Of a stretch of DNA of 64,000 nucleotides, positions 1 through 12,260 are shown one piece after another. The stretch is from Sipunculus nudus. Taxonomy: Eukaryota; Annelida; Sipuncula; Golfingiida; Sipunculidae. Position 1 is the first letter of the stretch, and each line of letters starts with the position of its first letter. Below the pieces are notes generated by a model. It was not told where the DNA came from, did no database searches, and saw only the letters and a list, made by a program, of their open reading frames with translations. The translations under genes were made by a program, and so were the position numbers. The stretch lies in contig CM049320.1 in assembly GCA_026874595.1 (NCBI GenBank), positions 3,725,464 through 3,789,463 of the forward strand, given 5' to 3'.

Positions 1-759
1 TCTAACGGATGCCTTTGTCAGTTTATACATAGAAACACTGTCCAATCAGAAAAGAATGACCTCTGCAAAATAATTAAATTCCACTTCCAACCTAGATGCA
101 AGAGATACAATACAACACGGCAATGTACAGGGGAAGTTTTCAAGGCTGAAAGAAAACAGAAGAGTCTATTTGTTTTTCTGCGGCCTAAATGTACTTTCTG
201 CTATTGAGGGAAAGGGATCGCTGATTTTGAAATGTTTATTACCCTGTCGATGCAGGGCTTCAGAAATTATTCATAGACTCATTGTAGTGTTCCTCTCCAC
301 GGAAATCTTTAGTAAAAGGCGAAAGATTTGTACGTGGCTGAAGAGAAACCAGAGTGCACGCTAACCGAAACCACACCGACCCCTTGGAAGTCATTTTTCT
401 TTTTTGTGGTATGCACAAGTTTCCTTCTCGTAAGATCAGACGCTTTCAATGCAGAACAGCAACATTGGCATATGCTTTGGTAGCTTTTCACGTATTTTCT
501 ATAATTTAACAAATATGTTTCCACAACTCGCGTAGGTACTACGCCATATACTATAACACGTTTCCGTTACACTGAAACAAATCCATGCAGTCAAAGGAAA
601 GTAAAGTGTATAGTCATTTTTTGCATCTCGTAGCCTGTTGTGTACCAGCTGATTACATTTATTTGACGGAAACTATTGTGGTTAGGTTTCCTGCAATGTG
701 GAGCCTGTCTAGACAAGTTTCGATCCTGTTAAGGCCTCAAGAAGCCTTATATCGTTCCC
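1..759. repeat. Partial satellite monomer (last monomer of a preceding HOR copy)
   Basis: This piece matches 12446-13204 at an offset of 12,445 bp, so it is the end of HOR monomer 12 of a copy lying to the left of the window. It carries a few private changes, for example CCACTTCCAACC near 81-92 where other copies read CCACGGCCAACC, and an altered stretch near 129-142. Confidence 0.9.
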
Positions 760-1698
760 GTGTCGCCCTCTAGCGGACAAAAGGTACGTTGCGATTTCAT
801 ATCTTTTCGATTCGCACAAGCCAACATTATATCTGAAAACAAGACAAATCGACGAAAAAGAAGGAAGCCTATCAATGCAGGACGACCGAATAAAAAGCGC
901 GCGTTCTTTGATTCCAGATTATTTCCCAGTTTTAGAAATGTGCATCTAACGGATGCCTTTGTCAGTTGATACATAGAAACACTGTCTAATCAGATAAGAA
1001 TGACCTCTGCAAAATAATTAAATTCCACGGCCAACCTAGATGCATGAGATACAATACAACATGGCAATGTACAGGGAGAGAATTCAAGGCTGAAAGAAAA
1101 CAGAAGAGTATTTGTTTTTCTGCGGCTTAAATGTACTTTCTGCTATTGAGGGGAAGGGATCGCTGATTTTGAAATGTTTATTACCCTGCCGATGCAGGGC
1201 TTCAGAAATAATTCATAGACTCATTGTAGTGTTTCTCTCCACGGAAATCTTTAGTAAAAGGCGAAAGATTTGTACGTGGCTGAAGAGAAACCAGAGTGCA
1301 CGCTAACCGAAACCACACCGACCCCTTGGAAGGCATTTTTCTTTTTTGTGGTATGCACAAGTTTCCTTCTCGTAAGATCAGACGCTTTCATTGCAGAACA
1401 GTAACATTGGCATATCCTTTGGTAGCTTTTCATGTATTTTCTGTAATTTAACAAATATGTTTCCACAACTCGCGTAGCTACTACGCCATATACTATAACA
1501 CGTTTCCGTTACACTGAAACAAATCCATGCAGTCAAAGGAAAGTAAAGTGTATAGTCATTTTTTGCATCTCGTAGCCTGTTGTGTACCAGTTGATTACAT
1601 TTATTTGACAGAAACTATTGTGGTTAGGTTTCCTGCAATGTGGAGCCTGTCTAGACATGTTTCGATCCTGTTAAGGCTGCAAGAAGCCTTATATCGTT
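760..1698. repeat. HOR monomer 1 (short)
   Basis: Ordinary short monomer that starts with GTGTCGCCCTCTAGCGGACA. It lacks the two bases TC in the segment following AACAGAAGAG (about 1107), where most monomers read AGAGTCTATTTG. The same variant recurs at about 13553 and 27227. Confidence 0.85.
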
Positions 1699-2604
1699 AT
1701 ACCTTTTCGATTCGCACAAGCCAACATTGTATCTGAAAACAAGACAAATCGACGAAAAAGAAGGAAGTCTGTAAATGCAGGACGACCGAATAAAAAGCGC
1801 GCGTTCTTTGATTCCAGATTATTTCCCAGTTTTAGAAATGTGCATCTAACGGATGCGTTTGTCAGTTGATTCATAGAAACACTGTCCAATCAGAAAAGAA
1901 TCACCTCTGCAAAATAATTAATTTCCCACGGCCACCCTAGATGCATGAGACACAATACAACACGGCAATGTACAGGGAGAGATTTCAAGGCTGAAAGAAA
2001 ACAGAAGAGTCTATTTTTTCCTGCGGCTTAAATGTACTTTCTGCTATTGAGGGAAAGGGATTGCTGATTTTGGAATGTTTATTACCCTGCCGATGGAGGG
2101 CTTCAGAAATTAATCATAGACTCATTGTAGTGTTCCTCTCCACGGAAATCTTTAGTAAAAGGCGAAAGATTTGTACGTGGCTGAAGAGAAACCAGAGTGC
2201 ACGCTATCCGAAAGCACACCGACCCCTTGGAAGGCATTTTTCTTTTTTGTGGTATGCACAAATTACCTTCTCGTAAGATCAGACGCTTTCAATGCAGAAC
2301 AGCAACATTGGCATATGCTTAGCTAGCTTTTAACGTATTTTCTGTAATTTAACAAATATGTTTCACACCTCGCGTAGCTACTACGCCATATTCTATAACA
2401 CGTTTCCGTTACACTAAAACAAATCAAAGCAGTCAAAGGAAAGTAAAGGTGTATAGTCATTTTTTTTGCATCTCGTAGCCTGTTGTGTACGAATTGATTA
2501 AATGTATTTGACAGAAATTATTCTGTTTAGGTTTCCTGCAATGTGGAGCCTGTCTAGACAAGTTTCGATCCTGTTAAGGCCACAAGAAGCCTTATATCGT
2601 TCCC
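1699..2604. repeat. HOR monomer 2 (short, 42-bp deletion at its start)
   Basis: The landmark is missing here. CGTT at 1695-1698 is joined directly to ATACCTTTTCGATTC, removing 42 bp that include the GTGTCGCCCTCTAGCGG block. The same deletion is present in the equivalent monomers of HOR copies 2 (junction 14142/14143) and 3 (27818/27819), so it arose before the HOR was amplified. Confidence 0.9.
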
Positions 2605-3840
2605 GTGTCGCCCTCTAGCGGACGAAAGGTACGTAACTATTTCATATCTTTTCGATTCGCACAAGCCAACATTATATCTGAAAACAAGACAAATCGACGA
2701 AAATGAAGGAAGCCTATCAATGCAGGACGACCGAATAAAAAGCGCGCGTTCTTTGATTCCAAATTATTTCCCAGTTTTAGAAATGTGCATCTAACGGATG
2801 CCTTTGTCAGTTGATACATAGAAACACTGTCCAATCAGAAAAGAATGACCTCTGCAAAATAATTAAATTCCACGGCCAACCTAGATGCATGAGATACAAT
2901 ACAACACGGCAATGTACAGGGAGAGATTTCAAGGCTGAAAGAAAACAGAAGAGTCTATTTGTTTTTCTGCGGCTTAAATGTACTTTCTGCTATTGAGGGG
3001 AAGGGATCGCGGATTTTGAAATGTTTATTACCCTGCCGATGCAGGGCTTCAGAAATTAATCATAGACTCATTGTTGTGTTCCTCTCCACGGAAATCTTTA
3101 GTAAAAGGCGAAAGATTTGTACGTGACTGAAGAGAAACCAGAGTGCACGCTAACCGAAACCACACCGACCCTTTGGAAGGTATTTTTCTTTTTTGTGGTA
3201 TGCACAAGTTTCCTTCTCGTAAGATCAGACGCTTTCAATGCAGAACAGTAACATTGGCATATGCTTTGGTAGCTTTTCACGTATTTTCTGTAATTTAACA
3301 AATATTTTTCCACAACTCGCGTAGCTACTACGCCATATACCATAACACGTTTTAGTTCCATGCAGTCAAAGGAAAGTAAAGTGTATAGTCATTTTTTTGC
3401 ATCTCGTAGCCTTTTGTGTACCAGTTGATTACATTGACTTGACTGAAACTATCGTGGTTAGGTTTCCTGCAATGTGGAGCCTGTCTAGACAAGTTTCGAT
3501 CCTGTTAAGGCCACAAGAAGCCTTTTATCGTTCCCGTGTCGCCCTCCGGCGGACAAAAGGTACGTTACGATTTGACAACTTGTAATTTAACAAATATTTT
3601 TTCACAACTCGCGTAGCTACTACGCCATATTCTATAACACGTTTCGGTTACACTAAAACAAATCAAAGCAGTCAAAGGAAAGTAAAGTGTATAGTCATTT
3701 TTTGCATCTCGTAGCCTGTTGTGTACCAGTTGATTACATTTATTTGACAGAAACTATTGTGGTTAGGTTTCCTGCAATGTGGAGCCTGTCTAGACAAGTT
3801 TCGATCCTGTTAAGGCTACAAGAAGCCTTATATCGTTCCC
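2605..3840. repeat. HOR monomer 3 (long, 292-bp internal duplication)
   Basis: The segment beginning GTAATTTAACAAAT is present twice, at 3290 and again at 3582, giving a 292-bp internal tandem duplication. The join reads CGATTTGACAACTTGTAATT. The first copy carries CCCTCCGGCGGAC where the standard landmark is CCCTCTAGCGGAC. Confidence 0.92.
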
Positions 3841-5076
3841 GTGTCGCCCTCTAGCGGACGAAAGGTACGTTGCGATTTCATACCTTTTCGATTCGCACAA
3901 GCCAACATTGTATCTGAAAACAAGACAAATCGACGAAAAAGAAGGAAGTCTGTAAATGCAGGACGACCGAATAAAAAGCGCGCGTTCTTTGATTCCAGAT
4001 TATTTCCCAGTTTTAGAAATGTGCATCTAACGGATGCCTTTGTCAGTTGATACATAGAAACACTGTCCAATCAGAAAAGAATGACCTCTGCAAAATAATT
4101 CAATTCCACGGCCAACCTAGATGCATGAGATACAATACAACACGGCAATGTACAGGGAGAGATTTCAAGGCTGAAAGAAAACAGAAGAGTCTATTTGTTT
4201 TTCTGCGGATTATATGTACTTTCTGCTATTGAGGGGAAGGGATCGCTGATTTTGAAATGTTTATTACCCTGCCGATGCAGGGCTTCAGAAATTAATCATA
4301 GACTCATTGTTGCGTTCCTCTCCACGGAAATCTTTAGTAAAAGGCGAAAGATTTGTACGTGACTGAAGAGAAACCAGAGTGCACGCTAACCGAAACCACA
4401 CCGACCCTTTGGAAGGTATTTTTCTTTTTTGTGGTATGCACAAGTTTCCTTCTCGTAAGATCAGACGCTTTCAATGCAGAACAGTAACATTGGCATATGC
4501 TTTGGTAGCTTTTCACGTATTTTCTGTAATTTAACAAATATTTTTCCACAACTCGCGTAGCTACTACGCCATATACCATAACACGTTTTCGTTCCATGCA
4601 GTCAAAGGAAAGTAAAGTGTATAGTCATTTTTTTGCATCTCGTAGCCTGTTGTGTACCAGTTGATTACATTTACTTGACAGAAACTATTGTGGTTAGGTT
4701 TCCTGCAATGTGGAGCCTGTCTAGACAAGTTTCGATCCTGTTAAGGCCACAAGAAGCCTTTTATCGTTCCCGTGTTGCCCTCCGGCAGACAAAAGGTACG
4801 TTACGATTTGACAACTTGTAATTTAACAAATATTTTTTCACAACTCGCGTAGCTACTACGCCATATTCTATAACACGTTTCGGTTACACTAAAACAAATC
4901 AAAGCAGTCAAAGGAAAGTAAAGTGTATAGTCATTTTTTGCATCTCGTAGCCTGTTGTGTACCAGTTGATTACATTTATTTGACAGAAACTATTGTGGTT
5001 AGGTTTCCTGCAATGTGGAGCCTGTCTAGACAAGTTTCGATCCTGTTAAGGCTACAAGAAGCCTTATATCGTTCCC
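3841..5076. repeat. HOR monomer 4 (long)
   Basis: Second long monomer in tandem, with the same 292-bp duplication and the same join at about 4806-4820. Its inner landmark reads CCCTCCGGCAGAC, which distinguishes it from monomer 3. Confidence 0.9.
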
Positions 5077-6020
5077 GTGTCGCCCTCTAGCGGACGAAAG
5101 GTACGTTGCGATTTCATACCTTTTCGATTCGCACAAGCCAACATTGTATCTGAAAACAAGACAAATCGACGAAAAAGAAGGAAGTCTGTAAATGCAGGAC
5201 GACCGAATAAAAAGCGCGCGTTCTTTGATTCCAGATTATTTCCCAGTTTTAGAAATGTGCATCTAACGGATGCCTTTGTCAGTTGATACATAGAAACACT
5301 GTCCAATCAGAAAAGAATGACCTCTGCAAAATAATTCAATTCCACGGCCAACCTTGATGCATGAGATACAATACAACACGGCAATGTACAGGGAGAGATT
5401 TCAAGGCTGAAAGAAAACAGAAGAGTCTATTTGTTTTTCTGCGGATTATATGTACTTTCTGCTATTGAGGGGAAGGGATCGCTGATTTTGAAATGTTTAT
5501 TACCCTGCCGATGCAGGGCTTCAGAAATTATTTATAGACTCATTGTTGTGTTCCTCTCCACGGAAATCTTTAGTAAAAGGCGAAAGATTTGTACGTGACT
5601 GAAGAGAAACCAGAGTGCACGCTAACCGAAACCACACCGACCCTTTGGAAGGTATTTTTCTTTTTTGTGGTATGCACAAGTTTCCTTCTCGTAAGATCAG
5701 ACGCTTTCAATGCAGAACAGTAACATTGGCATATGCTTTGGTAGCTTTTCACGTATTTTCTGTAATTTAAACAAATATGTTTTCACAACTCGCGTGGCTT
5801 ACGCCATATTCTTTAAAACGTTTCCGTTACACTGACACAAATCAATGCAGTCAAAGGAAAGTAAAGGTGTATAGTCATTTTTTTCATCTTGTAGCCTGAT
5901 ATGTACGAATTGATTAAATGTATTTGACAAAAATTATTGTGTTTAGGTGTCCTCTAATGTGAAGCCTGTCTAGACAAGTTTCGATCCTGTAAAGATCACA
6001 AGAAGCCTTTTATCGTTCAA
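5077..6020. repeat. HOR monomer 5 (short)
   Basis: Short monomer in which the GCGTAGCTACTACGC hairpin is replaced by the shorter GCGTGGCTTACGC near 5794. It also has a one-base insertion (TTTAAACAAAT near 5766) not present in the equivalent monomer of HOR copy 2. Confidence 0.85.
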
Positions 6021-6951
6021 GTGTCGCCCTCTAGCGGACAAATGGTACGTTGCGATTTCATACCTTTTCGATTCGCACAAGCCAACATTGTATCTGAAAA
6101 CAAGACAAATCGACGAAAAAGAAGAAGCCTATCAATGCAGGACGACCGAAAAAAAAGCGCGCGTTCTTTGATTCCAGATTATTTCCCAGTTTTAGAAATG
6201 TGCATCTAACGGATGCCTTTGTCAGTTGATACATAGAAACACTGTCCAATCAGAAAAGAATGACCTCTGCAAAATAATTAAATTCCACGGCCAACCTAGA
6301 TGCATGAGATACAATACAACACGGCAATGTACAGGGAGAGATTTCAAGGCTGAAAGAAAACAGAAGAGTCTATTTGTTTTTCTGCGGCTTATATGTACTT
6401 TCTTCTATTGAGGGAAAGGGATCGCTGATTTTGAAATGTTTATTACCATGCCGATGCATGGCTTCAGAAATTAATCATAGACTCATTGTAGTGTTCCTCT
6501 CCACGGAAATCTTTAGTAAAAGGCGAAAGATTTGTACGTGGCTGAAGAAAAACCAGAGTGCACGCTAACCGAAACCACACCGACCCCTTGGAAGGCATTT
6601 TTCTTTTTTTGTGGTATGCACAAGTTTCCTTCTCGTAAGATCAGACGCTTTCAATGCAGAACAGTAACATTGGCATATGCTTTGGTAGCTTTTCACGTAT
6701 TTTCTGTAATTTAACAAATATTTTTCCACAACTCGCGTAGCTACTACGCCATATACTATAACACGTTTTTGTTCCATGCAGTCAAAGGAAAGTAAAGGTG
6801 TATAGTCATTTTTTTTATCTTGTAGCCTGATATGTACGAATTGATTAAATGTATTTGACAGAAATTATTGTGTTTAGGTGTCCTCTAATGTGAAGCCTGT
6901 CTAGACAAGTTTCGATCCTGTAAAGGCCACAAGAAGCCTTTTATCGTTCAA
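6021..6951. repeat. HOR monomer 6 (short, 931 bp)
   Basis: Short monomer with GACCGAAAAAAAAGCGCGCG in place of the usual GACCGAATAAAAAGCGCGCG, and with a doubly changed hairpin CCATGC-CGAT-GCATGG at 6446-6461. The equivalents in the other HOR copies carry only the left-arm change. Confidence 0.85.
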
Positions 6952-7898
6952 GTGTCGCCCTCTAGCGGACGAAAGGTACGTTACGATTTCATACCTTTTC
7001 GATTCGCACAAGCCAACATTGTATCTGAAAACAAGACAAATCGACGAAAAAGAAGGAAGTCTGTAAATGCAGGTCGACCGAATAAAAATCGCGCGTTCTT
7101 TGATTCCAGATTATTTCCCAGTTTTAGAAATGTGCATCTAACGGATGCCTTTGTCAGTTGATACATAGAAACACTGTCCAATCAGAAAAGAATGACCTCT
7201 GCAAAATAATTAAATTCCACGGCCAACCTAGATGCAAGAGATACAATACAACACGGCAATGTACAGGGAGAGATTTCAAGGCTGAAAGAAAACAGAAGAG
7301 TCTATTTGTTTTTCTGCGGCCTAAATGTACTTTCTGCTATTGAGGGGAAGGGATCGCTGATTTTGAAATGTTTATTACCCTGCCGATGCAGGGCTTCAGA
7401 AATTATTCATAGACTCATTGTAGTGTTCCTCTCCACGGAAATCTTTAGTAAAAGGCGAAAGATTTGTACGTGGCTGAAGAGAAACCAGAGTGCACGCTAA
7501 CCGAAACCACACCGACCCCTTGGAAGTCATTTTTCTTTTTTGTGGTATGCACAAGTTTCCTTCTCGTAAGATCAGACGCTTTCAATGCAGAACAGTAACA
7601 TTGGCATATGCTTTGGTAGCTTTTCACGTATTTTCTGTAATTTAACAAATATGTTTCCACAACTCGCGTAGGTACTACGCCATATACTATAACACGTTTC
7701 CGTTACACTGAAACAAATCCATGCAGTCAAAGGAAAGTAAAGTGTATAGTCATTTTTTTTTGCATCTCGTAGCCTGTTGTGTACGAATTTATCAAATGTA
7801 TTTGACAGAAATTATTCTGTTTAGGTTTCCTGCAATGTGGAGCCTGTCTAGACAAGTTTCGATCCTGTTAAGGCCACAAGAAGCCTTATATCGTTCCC
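6952..7898. repeat. HOR monomer 7 (short)
   Basis: Short monomer with ATAAAAATCGCGCG in place of ATAAAAAGCGCGCG near 7083. It also has GCAGGTCGACCG near 7070, a variant shared with the HOR copy 3 equivalent (about 33189) but not with that of HOR copy 2 (about 19513). Confidence 0.85.
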
Positions 7899-8845
7899 GT
7901 GTCGCCCTCTAGCGGACGAAAGGTACGTTACGATTTCATACCTTTTCGATTCGCACAAGCCAACATTATATCTGAAAACAAGACAAATCGACGAAAAAGA
8001 AGGAAGCCTATCAATGCAGGACGACCGAATAAAAAGCGCGCGTTCTTTGATTCCAGATTATTTCCCAGTTTTAGAAATGTGCATCTAACGGATGCCTTTG
8101 TCAGTTGATTCATAGAAACACTGTCCAATCAGAAAAGAATAACCTCTGCAAAATAATTAATTTCCCACGGCCACCCTAGATGCATGAGACACAATACAAC
8201 ACGGCAATGTACAGGGAGAGATTTCAAGGCTGAAAGAAAACAGAAGAGTCTATTTGTTTTTCTGCGGCTTAAATGTACTTTCTGCTATTGAGGGGAAGGG
8301 ATCGCTGATTTTGAAATGTTTATTACCCTGCCGATACAGGGCTTCAGAAATTAATCATAGACTCATTGTAGTGTTCCTCTCCACGGAAATCTTTAGTAAA
8401 AGGCGAAAGATTTGTACGTGGCTGAAGAGAAACCAGAGTGCACGCTAACCGAAACCACACCGACCCCTTGGAAGGCATTTTTCTTTTTTGTGGTATGCAC
8501 AAGTTTCCTTCTCGTAAGATCAGACGCTTTCAATGCAGAACAGCAACATTGGCATATGCTTAGCTAGCTTTTAACGTATTTTCTGTAATTTAACAAATAT
8601 GTTTCACACCTCGCGTAGCTACTACGCCATATTCTATAACACGTTTCCGTTACACTAAAACAAATCAAAGCAGTCAAAGGAAAGTAAAGGTGTATAGTCA
8701 TTTTTTTTGCATCTCGTAGCCTGTTGTGTACGAATTGATTAAATGTATTTGACAGAAATTATTCTGTTTAGGTTTCCTGCAATGTGGAGCCTGTCTAGAC
8801 AAGTTTTGATCCTGTTAAGGCCACAAGAAGCCTTATATCGTTCCC
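7899..8845. repeat. HOR monomer 8 (short)
   Basis: Short monomer sharing the GTTGATTCATAG and CCACGGCCACCC variants with monomer 2 but without the 42-bp deletion, which supports the doubled 6-mer origin of the HOR. Confidence 0.85.
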
Positions 8846-10082
8846 GTGTCGCCCTCTTGCGGACGAAAGGTACGTAACGATTTCATATCTTTTCGATTCG
8901 CACAAGCCAACATTATATCTGAAAACAAAACAAATCGACGAAAATGAAGGAAGCCTATCAATGCAGGACGACCGAATAAAAAGCGCGCGTTCTTTTATTC
9001 CAAATTATTTCCCAGTTTTAGAAATGTGCATCTAACGGATGCCTTTGTCAGTTGATACATAGAAACACTGTCCAATCAGAAAAGAATGACCTCTGCAAAA
9101 TAATTCAATTCCACGGCCAACCTAGATGCATGAGATACAATACAACACGGCAATGTACAGGGAGAGATTTCAAGGCTGAAAGAAAACAGAAGAGTCTATT
9201 TGTTTTTCTGCGGCTTAAATGTACTTTCTGCTATTGAGGGGAAGGGATCGCGGATTTTGAAATGTTTATTACCCTGCCGATGCAGGGCTTCAGAAATTAA
9301 TCATAGACTCATTGTTGTGTTCCTCTCCACGGAAATCTTTAGTAAAAGGCGAAAGATTTGTACGTGACTGAAGAGAAACCAGAGTGCACGCTAACCGAAA
9401 CCACACCGACCCTTTGGAAGGTATTTTTCTTTTTTGTGGTATGCACAAGTTTCCTTCTCGTAAGATCAGACGCTTTCAATGCAGAACAGTAACATTGGCA
9501 TATGCTTTGGTAGCTTTTCACGTATTTTCTGTAATTTAACAAATATTTTTCCACAACTCGCGTAGCTACTACGCCATATACCATAACACGTTTTAGTTCC
9601 ATACAGTCAAAGGAAAGTAAAGTGTATAGTCATTTTTTTTGCATCTCGTAGCCTTTTGTGTACCAGTTGATTACATTGACTTGACTGAAACTATCGTGGT
9701 TAGGTTTCCTGCAATGTGGAGCCTGTCTAGACAAGTTTCGATCCTGTTAAGGCCACAAGAAGCCTTTTATCGTTCCCGTGTCGCCCTCCGGCGGACAAAA
9801 GGCACGTTACGATTTGACAACTTGTAATTTAACAAATATTTTTTCACAACTCGCGTAGCTACTACGCCATATTCTATTACACGTTTCGGTTACACTAAAA
9901 CAAATCAAAGCAGTCAAAGGAAAGTAAAGTGTATAGTCATTTTTTGCATCTCGTAGCCTGTTGTGTACCAGTTGATTACATTTATTTGACAGAAACTATT
10001 GTGGTTAGGTTTCCTGCAATGTGGAGCCTGTCTAGACAAGTTTCGATCCTGTTAAGGCTACAAGAAGCCTTATATCGTTCCC
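8846..10082. repeat. HOR monomer 9 (long)
   Basis: Long monomer with the same internal duplication join near 9816-9830 and the inner landmark CCCTCCGGCGGAC, like monomer 3. Its own landmark has a private change (CCCTCTTGCGGAC near 8854). Confidence 0.88.
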
Positions 10083-11317
10083 GTGTCGCCCTCTAGCGGA
10101 CGAAAGGTACGTTGCGATTTCATACCTTTTCGATTCGCACAAGCCAACATTGTATCTGAAAACAAGACAAATCGACGAAAAAGAAGGAAGTCTGTAAATG
10201 CAGGACGACCGAATAAAAAGCGCGCGTTCTTTGATTCCAGATTATTTCCCAGTTTTAGAAATGTGCATCTAACGGATGCCTTTGTCAGTTGATACATAGA
10301 AACACTGTCCAATCAGAAAAGAATGACCTCTGCAAAATAATTCAATTCCACGGCCAACCTAGATGCATGAGATACAATACAACACGGCAATGTACAGGGA
10401 GAGATTTCAAGGCTGAAAGAAAACAGAAGAGTCTATTTGTTTTTCTGCGGATTATATGTACTTTCTGCTATTGAGGGGAAGGGATCGCTGATTTTGAAAT
10501 GTTTATTACCCTGCCGATGCAGGGCTTCAGAAATTAATCATAGACTCATTGTTGTGTTCCTCTCCACGGAAATCTTTAGTAAAAGGCGAAAGATTTGTAC
10601 GTGACTGAAGAGAAACCAGAGTGCACGCTAACCGAAACCACACCGACCCTTTGGAAGGTATTTTTCTTTTTTGTGGTATGCACAAGTTTCCTTCTCGTAA
10701 GATCAGACGCTTTCAATGCAGAACAGTAACATTGGCATATGCTTTGGTAGCTTTTCACGTATTTTCTGTAATTTAACAAATATTTTTACACAACTCGCGT
10801 AGCTACTACGCCATATACCATAACACGTTTTCAGTCCATGCAGTCAAAGGAAAGTAAAGTGTATAGTCATTTTTTTGCATCTCGTAGCCTGTTGTGTACC
10901 AGTTGATACATTTACTTGACAGAAACTATTGTGGTTAGGTTTCCTGCAATGTGGAGCCTGTCTAGACAAGTTTCGATCCTGTTAAGGCCACAAGAAGCCT
11001 TTTATCGTTCCCGTGTCGCCCTCCGGCAGACAAAAGGTACATTACGATTTGACAACTTGTAATTTAACAAATATTTTTTCACAACTCGCGTAGCTACTAC
11101 GCCATATTCTATAACACGTTTCGGTTACACTAAAACAAATCAAAGCAGTCAAAGGAAAGTAAAGTGTATAGTCATTTTTTGCATCTCGTAGCCTGTTGTG
11201 TACCAGTTGATTACATTTATTTGACAGAAACTATTGTGGTTAGGTTTCCTGCAATGTGGAGCCTGTCTAGACAAGTTTCGATCCTGTTAAGGCTACAAGA
11301 AGCCTTATATCGTTCCC
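10083..11317. repeat. HOR monomer 10 (long)
   Basis: Long monomer with the inner landmark CCCTCCGGCAGAC, like monomer 4, and the private variant TTTTTACACAACTCG near 10784. The internal duplication join is near 11052. Confidence 0.88.
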
Positions 11318-12260
11318 GTGTCGCCCTCTAGCGGACGAAAGGTACGTTGCGATTTCATACCTTTTCGATTCGCACAAGCCAACATTGTATCTGAAAACAA
11401 GACAAATCGACGAAAAAGAAGGAAGTCTGTAAATGCAGGACGACCGAATAAAAAGCGCGCGTTCTTTGATTCCAGATTATTTCCCAGTTTTAGAAATGTG
11501 CATCTAACGGATGCCTTTGTCAGTTGATACATAGAAACACTGTCCAATCAGAAAAGAATGACCTCTGCAAAATAATTAAATTCCACGGCCAACCTAGATG
11601 CATGAGACACAATACAACACGGCAATGTACAGGGAGAGATTTCAAGGCTGAAAGAAAACAGAAGAGTCTATTTGTTTTTCTGCGGCTTATATGTACTTTC
11701 TGCTATTAAGGGAAATGGATCGCTGATTTTGGAATGTTTATTACCCTGCCGATGCAGGGCTTCAGAAATTAATCATAGACTCATTGTAGTGTTCCTCTCC
11801 ACGGAAATCTTTAGTAAAAGGCGAAAGATTTGTACGTGGCTGAAGAGAAACCAGAGTGCACGCTAACCGAAACCACACCGACCCCTTGGAAGTCATTTTT
11901 CTTTTTTGTGGTATGCACAAGTTTCCTTCTCGTAAGATCAGACGCTTTCAATGCAGGACAGCAATATTGGCATACGCTTTGGTAGCTTTTCACGTATTTT
12001 CTGTAATTTAACAAATATGTTTTCACAACTCGCGTGGCTTACGCCATATTCTTTAAAACGTTTCCGTTACACTGACACAAATCAATGCAGTCAAAGGAAA
12101 GTAAAGGTGTATAGTCATTTTTTTCATCTTGTAGCCTGATATGTACGAATTGATTAAATGTATTTGACAGAAATTATTGTGTTTAGGTGTCCTCTAATGT
12201 GAAGCCTGTCTAGACAAGTTTCGATCCTGTAAAGGCCACAAGAAGCCTTTTATCGTTCAA
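11318..12260. repeat. HOR monomer 11 (short)
   Basis: Short monomer with GCGTGGCTTACGC near 12031, as in monomer 5, and GTGTCCTCTAATGTGAAGCC near 12187, a variant also seen in monomers 5 and 6. Confidence 0.85.

Noticed and set aside
706-740. Pol III B-box-like TTTCGATCC in the monomer, suggesting a tRNA-derived SINE
   Set aside because: Only a partial B-box match, with no A box at suitable distance and no terminator logic.
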